Source: Mariniblastus sp. (GTDB taxonomy: Bacteria; Planctomycetota; Planctomycetia; Pirellulales; Pirellulaceae). From it: DNA of 64,000 bases. The translations under genes were made by a program, and so were the position numbers. This document shows positions 9,834-18,467 of the stretch, piece by piece. The DNA is taken from assembly GCA_022447605.1 (NCBI GenBank), contig JAKVBG010000018.1:1-64000 (forward strand). The letters run 5' to 3'. Under the pieces are notes generated by a model. The model was not told the origin of the DNA and searched no databases. It saw only the letters and a program-made list of their open reading frames with translations. Every line of letters starts with the position of its first letter. The first letter of the stretch is position 1.

Positions 9834-10658
9834 TCAGCTCGGGTCAACCGGTGCAAAATCGATCGTCTGCACCTGGCCATCTTCCAGCAGCAACGCCGTC
9901 GATTCCGGCACCTCGACCCAGTGGTCCTGCATGTCATCCAGTGGCTCGGATACAACGGCTAATGCGCCGGGCGAAAACAGACCCGGATCCGGGTTGACCT
10001 GCTGCAGACCCTGTATATCCGTACTGTGGTAGAGGCTGCGAGAGTCGTGTCGGGAGGAATACCGCACCGCGAAGAGTCGCTCGCCATCACTGACGGCCAA
10101 TGTCATCTGCAACGGATACTCGACCCCCTGGGCGTGACCAATTTTTTCTACGAATCCGGCCATCTTCTGCAACGCGCCCAACGGGTCCGATTCCAGACCG
10201 AAGGTCAAGGCCAGAAAAAACATCAGTTCCGAGTCGGTGTTCCCCTCGATCGCCGGGTAGAGCGCCGGCTTTACGGCCAAGGCCAGCTCGCGCTGCAGTT
10301 TGCGGTAATCGTTAATCAACCCGTTATGGGCAAACATCCATTTACCGTGACAGAAAGGATGGCAGTTGGTCTGCTGGATCGGTGTACCGGTCGTGGCCCG
10401 CACATGGGCGATGAACAGGCGGGAACGGATCGTCCTGGCCAACGAGGCGAGGTTGCGGTCATTCCAGGCCGGCTCGGTCGAGCGGAAGACGCCCGGTTCC
10501 ATCAGGTCGCTGTACCACCCCAGCCCGAAACCGTCGCCGTTGGTCAGTTCGGCGCCTTCACGACAGGAATAACTCTGTTCTATCAAGGAATACTCCGGCT
10601 TGAGGATCAACTCCTCCAAACGGAGCGGGGCGCCGGAATAGGCAATCCATCGACACAT
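9834..10658 (-). CDS. Class II glutamine amidotransferase (GATase_4, YafJ-like)
   Basis: N-terminal-nucleophile amidohydrolase domain that releases ammonia from glutamine. The ATG at 10658 is preceded by GAGGAG at five bases, and starts MCRWIAYSGAP, so removal of Met exposes the catalytic Cys2. Further conserved elements are LFIAHVRATTG, the HNGLINDYRKL turn, and EGNTDSELMFFLAL. At 274 residues it is a stand-alone GATase_4 domain similar to YafJ, with no synthetase domain attached; its partner reaction is unknown. A longer frame to 10859 exists but would hide the nucleophile. Confidence 0.9.
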   Translation of the reverse strand: MCRWIAYSGAPLRLEELILKPEYSLIEQSYSCREGAELTNGDGFGLGWYSDLMEPGVFRSTEPAWNDRNLASLARTIRSRLFIAHVRATTGTPIQQTNCHPFCHGKWMFAHNGLINDYRKLQRELALAVKPALYPAIEGNTDSELMFFLALTFGLESDPLGALQKMAGFVEKIGHAQGVEYPLQMTLAVSDGERLFAVRYSSRHDSRSLYHSTDIQGLQQVNPDPGLFSPGALAVVSEPLDDMQDHWVEVPESTALLLEDGQVQTIDFAPVDPS

Positions 10659-10768
10659 CGAATCTCCTCGCACGTTTCTTGATACAGGCGAACGCTTCGC
10701 TGATTTTACGTGCTGGCTGGGCGCTGGAAACCCGCCTGAGGACCGTTTCCTCAATAATGCATGGCGGT

Positions 10769-11188
10769 TCAGGCCGTTTCCGAGATACGTTGTCGACGCG
10801 CCACGACGATCCGAGCTGCCCCGTACGCCACCAGCAGATAGAGGGGGAATTCGATCCACATCCAGGTCGGCAGAGGCATCATCATCATGTTCAGGATCCC
10901 TCCCATCAGCGACAAGAGACCGATGATCATCGCCACCACCATCGGAGCGTTACGACTGATCGCGGAGGCCACCAGCGCTCCAAAGAACGACTGGCCGAGA
11001 TGGGCTACCAGGACGATCAAAAATGCCGTCAACGGCAGACCCGCAAAGTACGTGTCGAGCCCCTCCGGGTCTTCGAAAGTCACACCTTCGGGCATTGGGT
11101 AGAGTGTCGTGTTGAGCACCACCATGCACCTATTGAAAGCCACGCCAACGATCAGGCCGACGACCCCCGCCAAGATATTTCGAATCAT
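10769..11188 (-). CDS. Small integral membrane protein, four predicted TM helices
   Basis: No recognised function. The 139-residue product has hydrophobic segments at about residues 5-28, 52-75, 83-103 and 109-128 and ends in a basic tail (ARRQRISETA). The ATG at 11188 has AAGGAG seven bases upstream. A short extracytoplasmic loop after TM1 carries PMPEGVTFEDPEGLDTYF. The gene sits between an EamA half-transporter and the glutamine amidotransferase on the same strand. Confidence 0.72.
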   Translation of the reverse strand: MIRNILAGVVGLIVGVAFNRCMVVLNTTLYPMPEGVTFEDPEGLDTYFAGLPLTAFLIVLVAHLGQSFFGALVASAISRNAPMVVAMIIGLLSLMGGILNMMMMPLPTWMWIEFPLYLLVAYGAARIVVARRQRISETA

Positions 11189-11251
11189 CTCCGATCTCCT
11201 TGCCCCGGAATGGGCACCTGCTTTTGCACCATCCTCCGAACCGACGTCGCC

Positions 11252-11689
11252 TCAATGTTCATTGAACAGCGTCACCAGTGCCGCCCCGGCGATGCAGAGG
11301 GAGACGCCCAGCCATTGTACCAGCTTGAGGCGCTCTTCCAGAAAAAGAAACCCCAGCAACGTACCAACAACCGGCGTCAAACAGAAAGCGATCGTTAAAA
11401 CGACCGAGATCTGCCCCGACTTGAGGGCGGAGTAGAGAAACACAATCCCCAGGCAGCCGGCAACCAATCCGCCGCCCACGGCGATCAGCAGAACCGGTTT
11501 GACGCCTGCCGATTTTACCTGGCCCCAAAAAGGGTAAGAGAGTGCCAGGAGTAGCAACATCGAAATGACCGTCCGAATGGTGGTTCCCATCACCGGGGTA
11601 AAATCACCCAAGCGAACCCCTTTCTTTTCCAACAGGGAACCAAACGCCCAACACAATGCCGTCAGCACAGCCCAAAATTCCGGTCTCAT
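11252..11689 (-). CDS. EamA/DMT-superfamily half-size transporter
   Basis: Single EamA repeat of 145 residues with about five transmembrane helices: MRPEFWAVLTALCWAFGSLLEKKGV at the start, then TIRTVISMLLLLALSY, VLLIAVGGGLVAGCLGIVFLYSALKSGQISVV, LTPVVGTLLGFLFLEERLKLVQWLG and a final LCIAGAALVTLF. Standard DMT permeases have two such repeats, so this one probably dimerises like the small multidrug proteins. The substrate is unknown. The stop UGA is in frame with the following membrane protein gene, but that gene has its own ribosome binding site and this protein is complete at family length. Confidence 0.85.
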   Translation of the reverse strand: MRPEFWAVLTALCWAFGSLLEKKGVRLGDFTPVMGTTIRTVISMLLLLALSYPFWGQVKSAGVKPVLLIAVGGGLVAGCLGIVFLYSALKSGQISVVLTIAFCLTPVVGTLLGFLFLEERLKLVQWLGVSLCIAGAALVTLFNEH

Positions 11690-11863
11690 TTGAATGCACG
11701 CCTTATGGGTAAAACCATGTTTCTCAATCAGATTTCGTCAAACGGGCGACCCGCCGGCAGACCGTGGTCGTTCCAAAATTGCCCCGACGAGGCCCCAGGA
11801 AGAACTTGTCGCCCCTTCGACCACGAAATTGCCTACGGAGCATTACCAAGCGGAGTCGCCCAG

Positions 11864-13291
11864 CTACTTCTCGCCCGGCTCGTTACTGAATAACTGGAAC
11901 GAGGGAGATACCTCCCGCGCCTGGTCAAACAGTATTTCCATCTCGGCTACCTTGCCCGGGTAGTCGGCCGCCACATTACTCTTTTCTCCCAGGTCACGCG
12001 ACAGGTCGTACAGTTCGATCGGGGCATCCGGGTTCTTGCGCAGATTGCCCCGCACCGCCTTGAAATTCCCCTGACGAATCGCCTGCCAACCTCCCCGTGG
12101 TCCAAATTCCCAATAGAGGTAATCGTGGGCTGGCTGCTGCTCACCGCGAAAGGTCGGCATCATCGAGATCCCATCCAGGCCTTGCGGCGCCTCGACCCCC
12201 GCCATCTGACAGAACGTCGGCAACATGTCCCAAAAGGCGGAGATATGATCCGACGTCGAACCCGCTTTGATCTCTCTCGGCCAGCAGGCGATCATCGGGG
12301 CGCGAATCCCCCCTTCGTACAGGTCCCGTTTGATGCCCCGCAACGGTCCATTGCTGTCCCAGAAGTTCGGATCGTGTCCGCCCTCGCGATGGGGACCGTT
12401 GTCACTGGTAAAAATCACCAAGGTATTCTCGGCGATGCCAAGTTCTTTCAGCAGGGCCAGTACCTGCCCCACCCCCTGGTCCAGATGCTCGACCATCGCC
12501 GGAAAAGCGGCCACCGGGTTGGGGACTTCTTTGCCGGCATACTTACCGACTTTATTTTCGAATTGCGGGAAACGCTGGCGGTATTTCTCGTGCAAGGCGG
12601 GTGGCGCCTGCATCGCCGCATGGGGGATGGTGATCGGCATGTAACAGAAGAAGGGGCGATCCTTGTTCGTGCGGATGAATTTCAAGGCCTGGTCCATGAT
12701 CAGGTCATGGGAATACGTTTCCCCGTCGAGTGGAATCTTCTGCCGGTTATGCCAGAGGTGCCTCGGGTAAAAGTCGTGCGCCTCGCGCTGACAGTTGTAG
12801 CCGTACACCTCGTCAAAAAAATTGGCCGGGTCACTTGTGGAACCGGGCGCCCCCAAGCCCCACTTGCCAAACATGCCCGAAACATAGCCGGCCTGTTTTA
12901 AGAGGGTCGGGATGATCACCGTACCATCGGCCATCGGCGCCTGGCCTTCCGGCTTGACTTCCCGGTTACCCCGCACCTGGGCGTGGCCGGTGTGCAATCC
13001 GGTCATCAGCGCGCAACGGGAGGGCGCACAGACGGTGCTGCCGGAGTAGTGCTGGGTAAACTTCATACCGGATTTGGCCAGACGATCGATATGCGGTGTT
13101 TCGAATTTCTGTTGGCCATAACATCCCAGGTCACCATAGCCTAAGTCGTCGGCCAGGATGTAGACAATATTCGGTGGACGTTCCGCGCCGTCCGGATCAC
13201 CCCCTTCCCCGGCGGACAACCAGCAACTCGCCAGCATCGTCAGCGTGCCAACCAGGCAACCTGTCCATCGGTATTTCATCGCTTTGGCCAT
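11864..13291 (-). CDS. Exported sulfatase (arylsulfatase A-like)
   Basis: Sulfate ester hydrolase of 475 residues. Start chosen at 13291 (MAKAMKYRWTGCLVGTLTML), which gives a signal peptide and has GAGGT upstream; the frame runs on to 13513 without signal-like sequence. Metal ligands are in ILADDLGYGDLGCYG (residues 45-59), the formylglycine motif is VCAPSRCALMTGLHTG with Cys88, and the second metal motif is TSDNGPHREGG. The spacing and the PNIVYILADDLGYGDLG opening match arylsulfatase A-like enzymes common in planctomycetes. Activation requires a formylglycine-generating enzyme encoded elsewhere. Confidence 0.93.
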   Translation of the reverse strand: MAKAMKYRWTGCLVGTLTMLASCWLSAGEGGDPDGAERPPNIVYILADDLGYGDLGCYGQQKFETPHIDRLAKSGMKFTQHYSGSTVCAPSRCALMTGLHTGHAQVRGNREVKPEGQAPMADGTVIIPTLLKQAGYVSGMFGKWGLGAPGSTSDPANFFDEVYGYNCQREAHDFYPRHLWHNRQKIPLDGETYSHDLIMDQALKFIRTNKDRPFFCYMPITIPHAAMQAPPALHEKYRQRFPQFENKVGKYAGKEVPNPVAAFPAMVEHLDQGVGQVLALLKELGIAENTLVIFTSDNGPHREGGHDPNFWDSNGPLRGIKRDLYEGGIRAPMIACWPREIKAGSTSDHISAFWDMLPTFCQMAGVEAPQGLDGISMMPTFRGEQQPAHDYLYWEFGPRGGWQAIRQGNFKAVRGNLRKNPDAPIELYDLSRDLGEKSNVAADYPGKVAEMEILFDQAREVSPSFQLFSNEPGEK

Positions 13292-13383
13292 CCCGTTTAC
13301 CTCGATTTCCCTTGAAGTTCGTTCGATCTGCCAGATCCTAACCACCCACATCTTATCGCAAACGCGGACGCAATTCGATCGAC

Positions 13384-13758
13384 TCAACGATCGGCATGCT
13401 TTTTCCATTGAATCCAGAAACAGAATCTGAGTTGTTCCGCCTCGGCTGTCTCTAATTCCATCGCGGCTGCGGGTCCCGGCCAAGCCGCCGTGACGGTCTC
13501 CAGCCGATCGCACAAAGCTTGCCCGGATTCCGGCCAGGGTTCGATCATGCAGATCTCATCCACGACCTTCGCCTCACCCACCATGATCAAACCCTGCTCG
13601 TGCAAGCGCGTAACGGCTTCCATCACGGCCGCCACATTCTCGCGCTCGCTCTGACGGGGAAATTCCAATCGGGCGATTTGTGCCAGCCATTCAAAGGAGA
13701 GGATGTCATCCTGCAGCTGGTTTCGAATCTCGGCCATCAGTTCTGGAGACGGTGGCAC
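13384..13758 (-). CDS. Hypothetical protein, possible winged-helix fold
   Basis: Unrecognised protein of 124 residues. A GTG at 13758 with AAAAGGA seven bases upstream is taken as start; the ATG at 13737 (MAEIRNQLQDDILSFEWLAQIARL) has no such site. The middle section, DILSFEWLAQIARLEFPRQSERENVAAVMEAVTRLHEQGLIMVGEAKVVDE, reads like a helix-turn-helix plus wing, as in small winged-helix proteins, but no family can be named. It follows the hydrolase gene at 13788 after about 30 bases on the same strand, suggesting co-transcription. Confidence 0.6.
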   Translation of the reverse strand: MPPSPELMAEIRNQLQDDILSFEWLAQIARLEFPRQSERENVAAVMEAVTRLHEQGLIMVGEAKVVDEICMIEPWPESGQALCDRLETVTAAWPGPAAAMELETAEAEQLRFCFWIQWKKHADR

Positions 13759-13787
13759 CCTGGCATCCTTTTCAGGTAAAGACTGAT

Positions 13788-14564
13788 TTATTTTCGCTGT
13801 TTGGAAAACATCCACTCGTAGAATTCGGGTGTCGACAAGACGACTTGCCGGGCGTTGTGCCCCTGCTCCGGGTAGACCTTCAACTTGGCTTGCTGGCCGC
13901 CCGCCTGGCGAATCGCCTTGACCACTCTTTCCGAGCGTTCGGCCGGTACAACCTTGTCCTTCCCACCTGCAAACGCGTAAAGCGGAACCTGGGCCAGCTT
14001 TTTGGCCCACTGGTCGAGCTGCTCGGTCACATCTTTGGGTCCCCCCCGGCCGATGCCACCGGAGATCGGTGCCACGGCAGCGAAATGCTGCGGGGCATTC
14101 GCGGCCCAGACCCACGTCCCGTATCCTCCCATGCTGTTGCCCGTCAGGTAGACCCGCTGGGGGTCGACCGGCAACGTCGCTTTCAACTGCGCTAACAACT
14201 GGTCCAGATCGTTTGGCTCCCAGATACTCTTCTCGGCGCCCTCGACTTTTGCCAGGACTTGCGGCACCACCACGATGCAGGGCCCCTTGTTGAACTTCTG
14301 GATCCCCCGCCAGACAGGCAACGCCTGGCCGCGTACCTTGCGGATCTCACTGCCTCGACCCCCGGCGCCATGCAAATAGATCAGTAACGGGATCTTTTTA
14401 CCCTCGGCCACTTTTTCCGGCAGGAACACGAGGTATTCCGGGTTCAGAAATTTCGTCTGTTTCTGTCGCTCGGCGTCCATCTTATGGACCACGGGTACTT
14501 CGTTTGTCGAGCGATCCGCCAACAGGCCAAACAACGTCAAGATCATCAAGCTGAACGTGTTCAC
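13788..14564 (-). CDS. Exported alpha/beta hydrolase (prolyl-oligopeptidase/PHB-depolymerase-like)
   Basis: 258-residue secreted esterase or peptidase-like protein. It begins at GTG 14564 (AAGGGA upstream) with signal peptide MNTFSLMILTLFGLLA. PLLIYLHGAGGRGSE supplies the oxyanion hole, YLTGNSMGGYGTW the catalytic Ser (GNSMGG), FAGGKDKVVPAE the Asp and YPEQGHNARQVV the His. This order and the GNSMGG elbow are typical of the single-domain prolyl-oligopeptidase-like/phospholipase-carboxylesterase group. The natural substrate is not apparent. Confidence 0.87.
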   Translation of the reverse strand: MNTFSLMILTLFGLLADRSTNEVPVVHKMDAERQKQTKFLNPEYLVFLPEKVAEGKKIPLLIYLHGAGGRGSEIRKVRGQALPVWRGIQKFNKGPCIVVVPQVLAKVEGAEKSIWEPNDLDQLLAQLKATLPVDPQRVYLTGNSMGGYGTWVWAANAPQHFAAVAPISGGIGRGGPKDVTEQLDQWAKKLAQVPLYAFAGGKDKVVPAERSERVVKAIRQAGGQQAKLKVYPEQGHNARQVVLSTPEFYEWMFSKQRK

Positions 14565-14645
14565 ACGTATCCCTTTCTCGTAAGACGAAAATGGGTCGAT
14601 CCCCCTCCGAACCCATCGACGGACCGGGATCGACTTTTGCCGTAA

Positions 14646-15038
14646 TTATTTCCGGAAGCGGGGCCATTCCCTAATCTGAATCGGCTCCTCTCCATCCGAG
14701 TCATCGGGTTCGGACGGATCCCGCTCTTTCAACAGCCCCAGGATGCCCCGCAGCACCCCTGGCTCCAGGTTACCGTCCAGCTCCCCGTCCAGCTGATCGA
14801 TCTCTTCAATCAGGTCTTTCAAATCAACCAGGTTTAACGTCTCCGTTTCGGTCAGTCGTTTAACCAGTGCGGCCACCACCAACGTCAGAAACTTAACGTC
14901 TTCCTGCAACTCGGACAATTCATTCAATTTTCCACTGACCCGGGTCGAGGCGCGCCTTGACATCTTCGAACTGCGAGCGATGTCTCGCAAATGTGTGGCT
15001 TGGGCCTGTTCCGGGAAAAAAAAGTCAAAAAAATCCAC
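14646..15038 (-). CDS. Hypothetical cytoplasmic protein with coiled-coil
   Basis: Not recognised. GTG start at 15038 with AGGAG six bases upstream; 130 residues beginning MDFFDFFFPEQAQATHLRDIA. Residues 24-60 (ASTRVSGKLNELSELQEDVK) and the following LTLVVAALVKRLTET segment are heptad-like and may form a coiled-coil. The C-terminal third is very acidic (PSEPDDSDGEEP) and ends in a basic WPRFRK. No signal peptide is visible. The aromatic N-terminal run is striking and could be a short interaction motif. Confidence 0.65.
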   Translation of the reverse strand: MDFFDFFFPEQAQATHLRDIARSSKMSRRASTRVSGKLNELSELQEDVKFLTLVVAALVKRLTETETLNLVDLKDLIEEIDQLDGELDGNLEPGVLRGILGLLKERDPSEPDDSDGEEPIQIREWPRFRK

Positions 15039-15120
15039 CTGATTCTCCTACTCGGACGACGAACTGAACCGCCTCATTCTACAAATCGGTCGACCCGAGT
15101 CAAAACGGACTGAAACAGGC

Positions 15121-16044
15121 CTAATCATTCCCCTGCCGAGTGACCATATCGGTAAACACCTGGACATCAACCGTCTCGCGGATCGGCGTGACACTCCCGT
15201 CGACAAACAGGCCGACCACGACCCCCGGGTGAAACCCATACGCTTCATTGTTGTTCGTACAATTGATGACGTTTGGGCCCGGCGCGTACAGCCCGTCATC
15301 AGTAAACCCGTGAATCGCAATGAAATTTTGCGGATCGGCCCAACCGGCACCGCCGACCCGGCCGTTGATCACATTCATGTTCGGCGAGCCATTGTCCGAA
15401 TTATCAGGACCGACCCCGCCCCGCACGTAATGCGTAGGGCGTCCTGCATCCTCCACAACGATCAACGTATTGGACAGACCATCCCGGATATCCCTCAACT
15501 CAATTTCTTTGGTCTGGTGCATGGCGCCGCCACGCTCTCCGTTCAGCTCCGCGTAACCCGCCCGATACAACAACATACTGACGCCACCGAGGGCGCAATA
15601 ATCGCTGCAGGCGGCCATCCCACCAGCGGGCAGGTCATCCAACCGCTCCGGGCTGGGCGTGGAGGGACAGACATAAGTCGGGACACTGGTGACGATTACC
15701 GAACCATTGACAGAGTGATGCCAAGGCTTGCTGAAATCGTACTGATCGAACAGGTTCCTCTGCTCCAACATCGGCAGCAGTCGTGTCAGCCAGCTCGATC
15801 CTGATTTATTGCCGGCTGGCAGGCTCCCCCTGGCCGACTCGTGATTCAAAAGGGCCAAACCGATCTGCCGATTGTTGTTCAGGCAACTCGTACGCCGGGC
15901 AGATTCGCGCACCATCTGGACAGCAGGCAACAGCATCCCGATCAGAATCCCAATGATCGCGATCACCACCAGTAATTCGACCAAGGTAAAACCACGTGCC
16001 CCGCCACAGCGGTGCCACGGTTGCCATCGAAAATTGCTACGCAT
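15121..16044 (-). CDS. DUF1559 pseudopilin-like protein
   Basis: Surface or periplasmic protein with a type IV prepilin/pseudopilin N-terminus. From ATG 16044 (GGGAGA six bases upstream) the leader [18 protein letters not shown] precedes [20 protein letters not shown], so prepilin peptidase should cut after the Gly at position 18. The C-terminal [16 protein letters not shown] contains the H-x9-DG motif of the family. 307 residues is a usual length. These paralogues are abundant in planctomycetes and their role is unknown. It lies between the hypothetical coiled-coil gene and a lipid desaturase gene on the same strand. Confidence 0.93.
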   Translation of the reverse strand: MRSNFRWQPWHRCGGARGFTLVELLVVIAIIGILIGMLLPAVQMVRESARRTSCLNNNRQIGLALLNHESARGSLPAGNKSGSSWLTRLLPMLEQRNLFDQYDFSKPWHHSVNGSVIVTSVPTYVCPSTPSPERLDDLPAGGMAACSDYCALGGVSMLLYRAGYAELNGERGGAMHQTKEIELRDIRDGLSNTLIVVEDAGRPTHYVRGGVGPDNSDNGSPNMNVINGRVGGAGWADPQNFIAIHGFTDDGLYAPGPNVINCTNNNEAYGFHPGVVVGLFVDGSVTPIRETVDVQVFTDMVTRQGND

Positions 16045-16265
16045 GACGTTTCTCCCAACCGACCAAGCAATCAAGGAACGGCGACGCCTCTTCCCAGTAA
16101 CCAGCATTACCGCTGACGATTGACGAAGTTTAACGCATGCGCAGCCTGGCATCCAAGGAAAATAAACGGGGGCATCAAAACGGACAGAAATTGATGGTCG
16201 GACGGAGGCCGGCCACCCCTTCCAGAATGCCACCCGGATCGGAATCTACGAACGAATCGCCGTGA

Positions 16266-16910
16266 CTAACGCGGCTCGGCTACCACGCTTCGCGGTATCC
16301 GCACTGTCTTGCGAGAGCGAGCGGGTACCGAGCGGCTTTTCTTCCGCTGAGAAATCGCCTGGCCCCCTTCGCGAATCGGCACCAAACCGAACGTCCTGGC
16401 CAGTAACCATTCAACGCCTCTCCAGAATTTGACGAGTTCCAGCAGCGGGTTCAGGAAACTGGTCAAGACACAATAGTAATTCGTGTGAGGCGGTTTATGA
16501 TGCAGCGAATGTTGCTTTTGCGACTGCACCAGCCCTGTCATCTTGATAAACGTCGGGAGCCAGCCCAACCTCGTGGTATGGTTCCAGTAATGCACCTCGT
16601 TGCCGAAGGAAGTCAGCAGCAGTATCAGGAGCACGGGAAAATATCCCAGGCCCAACAGCCACAATAACCCGTAGGTGACGGCGCAAAGCAACCACTGGAT
16701 CCAGTTTCTGGAAAAGAAATTACCGGTCCGCACCATCAGGTTAGGATCCTCGTGGTGCTTCAGGTTCGGTTCACAAATCAGCGCGCCAATAATCGGGTAA
16801 CCACTCTGACAGTAAGTATCCTCGGCCCAGTGGGCCAGGCCGGTCAAGAAATCGGCGATCCACAGGCAAAGGAAAAAGATTCCGATATAGGTACATACGG
16901 TCATGAACAT
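16266..16910 (-). CDS. Lipid desaturase, CarF/TMEM189 (PEDS1) family
   Basis: Integral membrane di-iron desaturase; characterised members (CarF, PEDS1) introduce the vinyl-ether bond of plasmalogens by desaturating plasmanylethanolamine. The 214-residue product has the family's histidine pattern: H27 in AHWAED, H52-H53 in LKHHEDP, H107 and H111 in EVHYWNH, and H134, H137, H138 in QKQHSLHHKPPHTNYY. Four hydrophobic segments fit the fold. ATG 16910 is used because GGAG is eight bases upstream; a TTG ten codons earlier is possible. The C-terminus is an extra Arg/Lys-rich tail. A small membrane-protein gene precedes it by 42 bases. Confidence 0.88.
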   Translation of the reverse strand: MFMTVCTYIGIFFLCLWIADFLTGLAHWAEDTYCQSGYPIIGALICEPNLKHHEDPNLMVRTGNFFSRNWIQWLLCAVTYGLLWLLGLGYFPVLLILLLTSFGNEVHYWNHTTRLGWLPTFIKMTGLVQSQKQHSLHHKPPHTNYYCVLTSFLNPLLELVKFWRGVEWLLARTFGLVPIREGGQAISQRKKSRSVPARSRKTVRIPRSVVAEPR

Positions 16911-16952
16911 AATCCTGCTCCCGTTGATTACGGTTAACAACTCCGTCCCGAC

Positions 16953-17099
16953 TCAGGCGCCCAAGGCGCGATCCCAAGCCCTCTGATAGCTCAGCGCCGC
17001 CAACAAGGCACACCCGGAAATAAAAGCGGAATAGGCAACCACGTAGCCGACTATCCTGCACGGCAAACGTACCGCTTGTGTCATTTTCAATGGACTCAT
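16953..17099 (-). CDS. Small membrane protein upstream of the CarF-like desaturase
   Basis: A 48-residue open frame, MSPLKMTQAVRLPCRIVGYV to RAWDRALGA, with one clear hydrophobic segment (VGYVVAYSAFISGCALLAAL). GGGAG lies eight bases before this ATG; an ATG two codons earlier would have the same site too close. The stop is 42 bases before the desaturase start on the same strand, so the two are probably co-transcribed. No family is recognised. Confidence 0.5.
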   Translation of the reverse strand: MSPLKMTQAVRLPCRIVGYVVAYSAFISGCALLAALSYQRAWDRALGA

Positions 17100-17269
17100 G
17101 GCCATAACTCCCTGGAAGGTTGTTCACGGACGATGGACGTCAATCGCCCTTCTTGAAAACATGCGATCAATGCTCAACCAACGTGCCAAAAAAAAACGGC
17201 GGCACCCGTCCAACGGGGGAGTTTGGGCCGATCCCACCTGGGGAAGCCAACCGATTGCCCGGTTCTTTC

Positions 17270-17470
17270 CTATTTCGCATGCAGGGCCATGTGTTGCCGC
17301 ACCACTTCCCCCATCTTCTCGATTTCTACATCGGGAAGCTCTGGATTTCAGGGGATGAAAACAACCTGCTGCCAAGTAGATATCGCTACGGTCGCCTGGC
17401 GAGATGCATCCGGTCCCACAACGACCGTCAGTCGGTGGCGACACGTCGCATCAAAACCAGACCGGTTCAT
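17270..17470 (-). CDS. Candidate small UGA-containing ORF (possible selenoprotein or pseudogene)
   Basis: In one minus-strand frame a 40-residue ORF starting MNRSGFDATCRHRLTVVVGP and ending WQQVVFIP stops at UGA (17348-17350). The same frame then continues as NPELPDVEIEKMGEVVRQHM and stops at 17270-17272 after LHAK. Both halves read like real protein, and nothing else convincing occupies this 700-base stretch. A near-perfect hairpin lies 9 nt after the UGA. Read through, the product has 66 residues with Sec41 and one other Cys (Cys10). There is no family assignment and no strong ribosome binding site, and Sec next to Pro without a nearby Cys is unusual. A nonsense-mutated gene is equally possible. 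Confidence 0.35.
17315..17338 (-). promoter_or_regulatory. SECIS-like hairpin after UGA at 17348-17350
   Basis: Coding-strand arms CTTCCCGAT and ATCGAGAAG pair over nine positions with a single C-A mismatch and enclose the six-base loop GTAGAA. The loop starts after 18 nt from the UGA and has G in first position, which meets the bacterial SECIS pattern. The host ORF is uncertain, so this may be coincidence. Confidence 0.4.
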
Positions 17471-17849
17471 CTGGCAGACCAATTCGATCGGTCTCGTCAA
17501 CGGATGTCAAAACGGGTCCGCGCCCACATCAACACCGGACGGTACGTCACCCTGGCCCCTTCCTTTGGTTCTCAAGCCTTACTTGCCCGTTCGCGCATTT
17601 CCTCGCTTGATCGAATCCACCTCCGAACGATCATGCATGGGAGTAAAACCGCCATGTTGTCCCATTTTTTTGATTTTTTTGACGTTGTGTTTGAGGATGG
17701 GGCCTCCGATCAAGAGGCTCCCACCGATCGAGCCCAACCTTGACGGGATATTTATTAAGCTTCCTTAACGTCTCTTCAACTTGTCAAATATGAATTTCCA
17801 ATTAATATTGTGAAACTTCCCCGCTTTGTCGCTCACCTGCTTACCCCCC
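17471..17849. other. Gene-poor stretch before the Cys/His-rich exported protein
   Basis: I see no convincing gene between 17471 and 17849. Plus-strand frames through here (one ends MLSHFFDFFDVVFEDGASD near 17700) have no ribosome binding site or recognisable content. The last 100 bases are AT-rich and hold a promoter candidate at 17781-17808. Confidence 0.5.
17781..17808 (+). promoter_or_regulatory. Sigma70-type promoter candidate
   Basis: TTGTCA (17781-17786) and TAATAT (17803-17808) are separated by 16 bases, each one or two changes from consensus. Transcription would begin near 17815, giving a leader of about 35 bases for the gene at 17850. Confidence 0.5.
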
Positions 17850-18209
17850 ATGTATCCGAATTTTAAACAACTCATCGGATGGCTTACGACGGTTTCGATC
17901 GTCTCGTCGGGGATGTTGTTTGCGGTCCATGTGCATGGTTCAGACGGCTGTGTGATCTGCCACGGCCCTCATCTTGAGACTGGCTGTGGCCAGAATTCCG
18001 CCGATCTTCCCTTTCTGCCACCGCACGAAGCCGAAGATTGTGTCGTCTGTCATTTTTCCGGGGACTCGAGCGATCTCTTACCCGTCACGGTCATGGTACC
18101 GACGGCCCAAGTAGCCGAAGCGGTTTCCCCACGACCCATCGTTCTCAATTTGTTTCCTGGGGTATTGGCCTATCAAGGCCGCGCACCCCCTCAAACTTTC
18201 TCGCTGTAA
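17850..18209 (+). CDS. Exported small protein with two CxxCH motifs
   Basis: 119-residue protein of unknown function. An uncleaved or cleaved signal segment (LIGWLTTVSIVSSGMLFAV) is followed by GCVICHGPH and DCVVCHFSG. The two Cys-x-x-Cys-His motifs could bind c-type haem or a metal, although the protein is very short for a dihaem cytochrome. Additional His and Cys residues (HVHGSDGC, ETGCGQ) favour metal binding. ATG 17850 is used (MYPNFKQLIGW); a start 24 bases earlier is possible and neither has a clear ribosome binding site. The next gene downstream is a His/Asp-rich pseudopilin. Confidence 0.65.
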   Translation: MYPNFKQLIGWLTTVSIVSSGMLFAVHVHGSDGCVICHGPHLETGCGQNSADLPFLPPHEAEDCVVCHFSGDSSDLLPVTVMVPTAQVAEAVSPRPIVLNLFPGVLAYQGRAPPQTFSL

Positions 18210-18467
18210 CAGCTATGCACCTTGGGCTTGCACCCCAAAGTGGGTGACTGCGGTCATCCCAGATGTGGTCTGCCAGGTGTTGTCGCGTCCATGGCCACGC
18301 TGATGAGCTTTTCGCCAAGGCGTTGTAACGATTTACCGCCGTTCGCCCTTGGCAAACCGCTGTAACGTTCATGTGTCCCCGGGTTGAGCCGGGCCCGCCC
18401 CGGATTCTTCGCTCAGCGAATTTTCCCGAGTTAGTTTGATGATTGAAACATTTTTTTTGAGGATTGA

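Noticed and set aside
11186-11254. EamA stop UGA in frame with the next membrane-protein gene, as a further Sec candidate
   Set aside because: The EamA protein is complete, the next gene has its own AAGGAG and start, and the codons between (GDVGSEDGAKAGAHSGARRSE) do not continue a domain.
17120-17743. 207-codon plus-strand ORF ending in FFDFFDVVFEDG
   Set aside because: No ribosome binding site and no recognisable content; the minus strand reads better as protein over 17270-17470.
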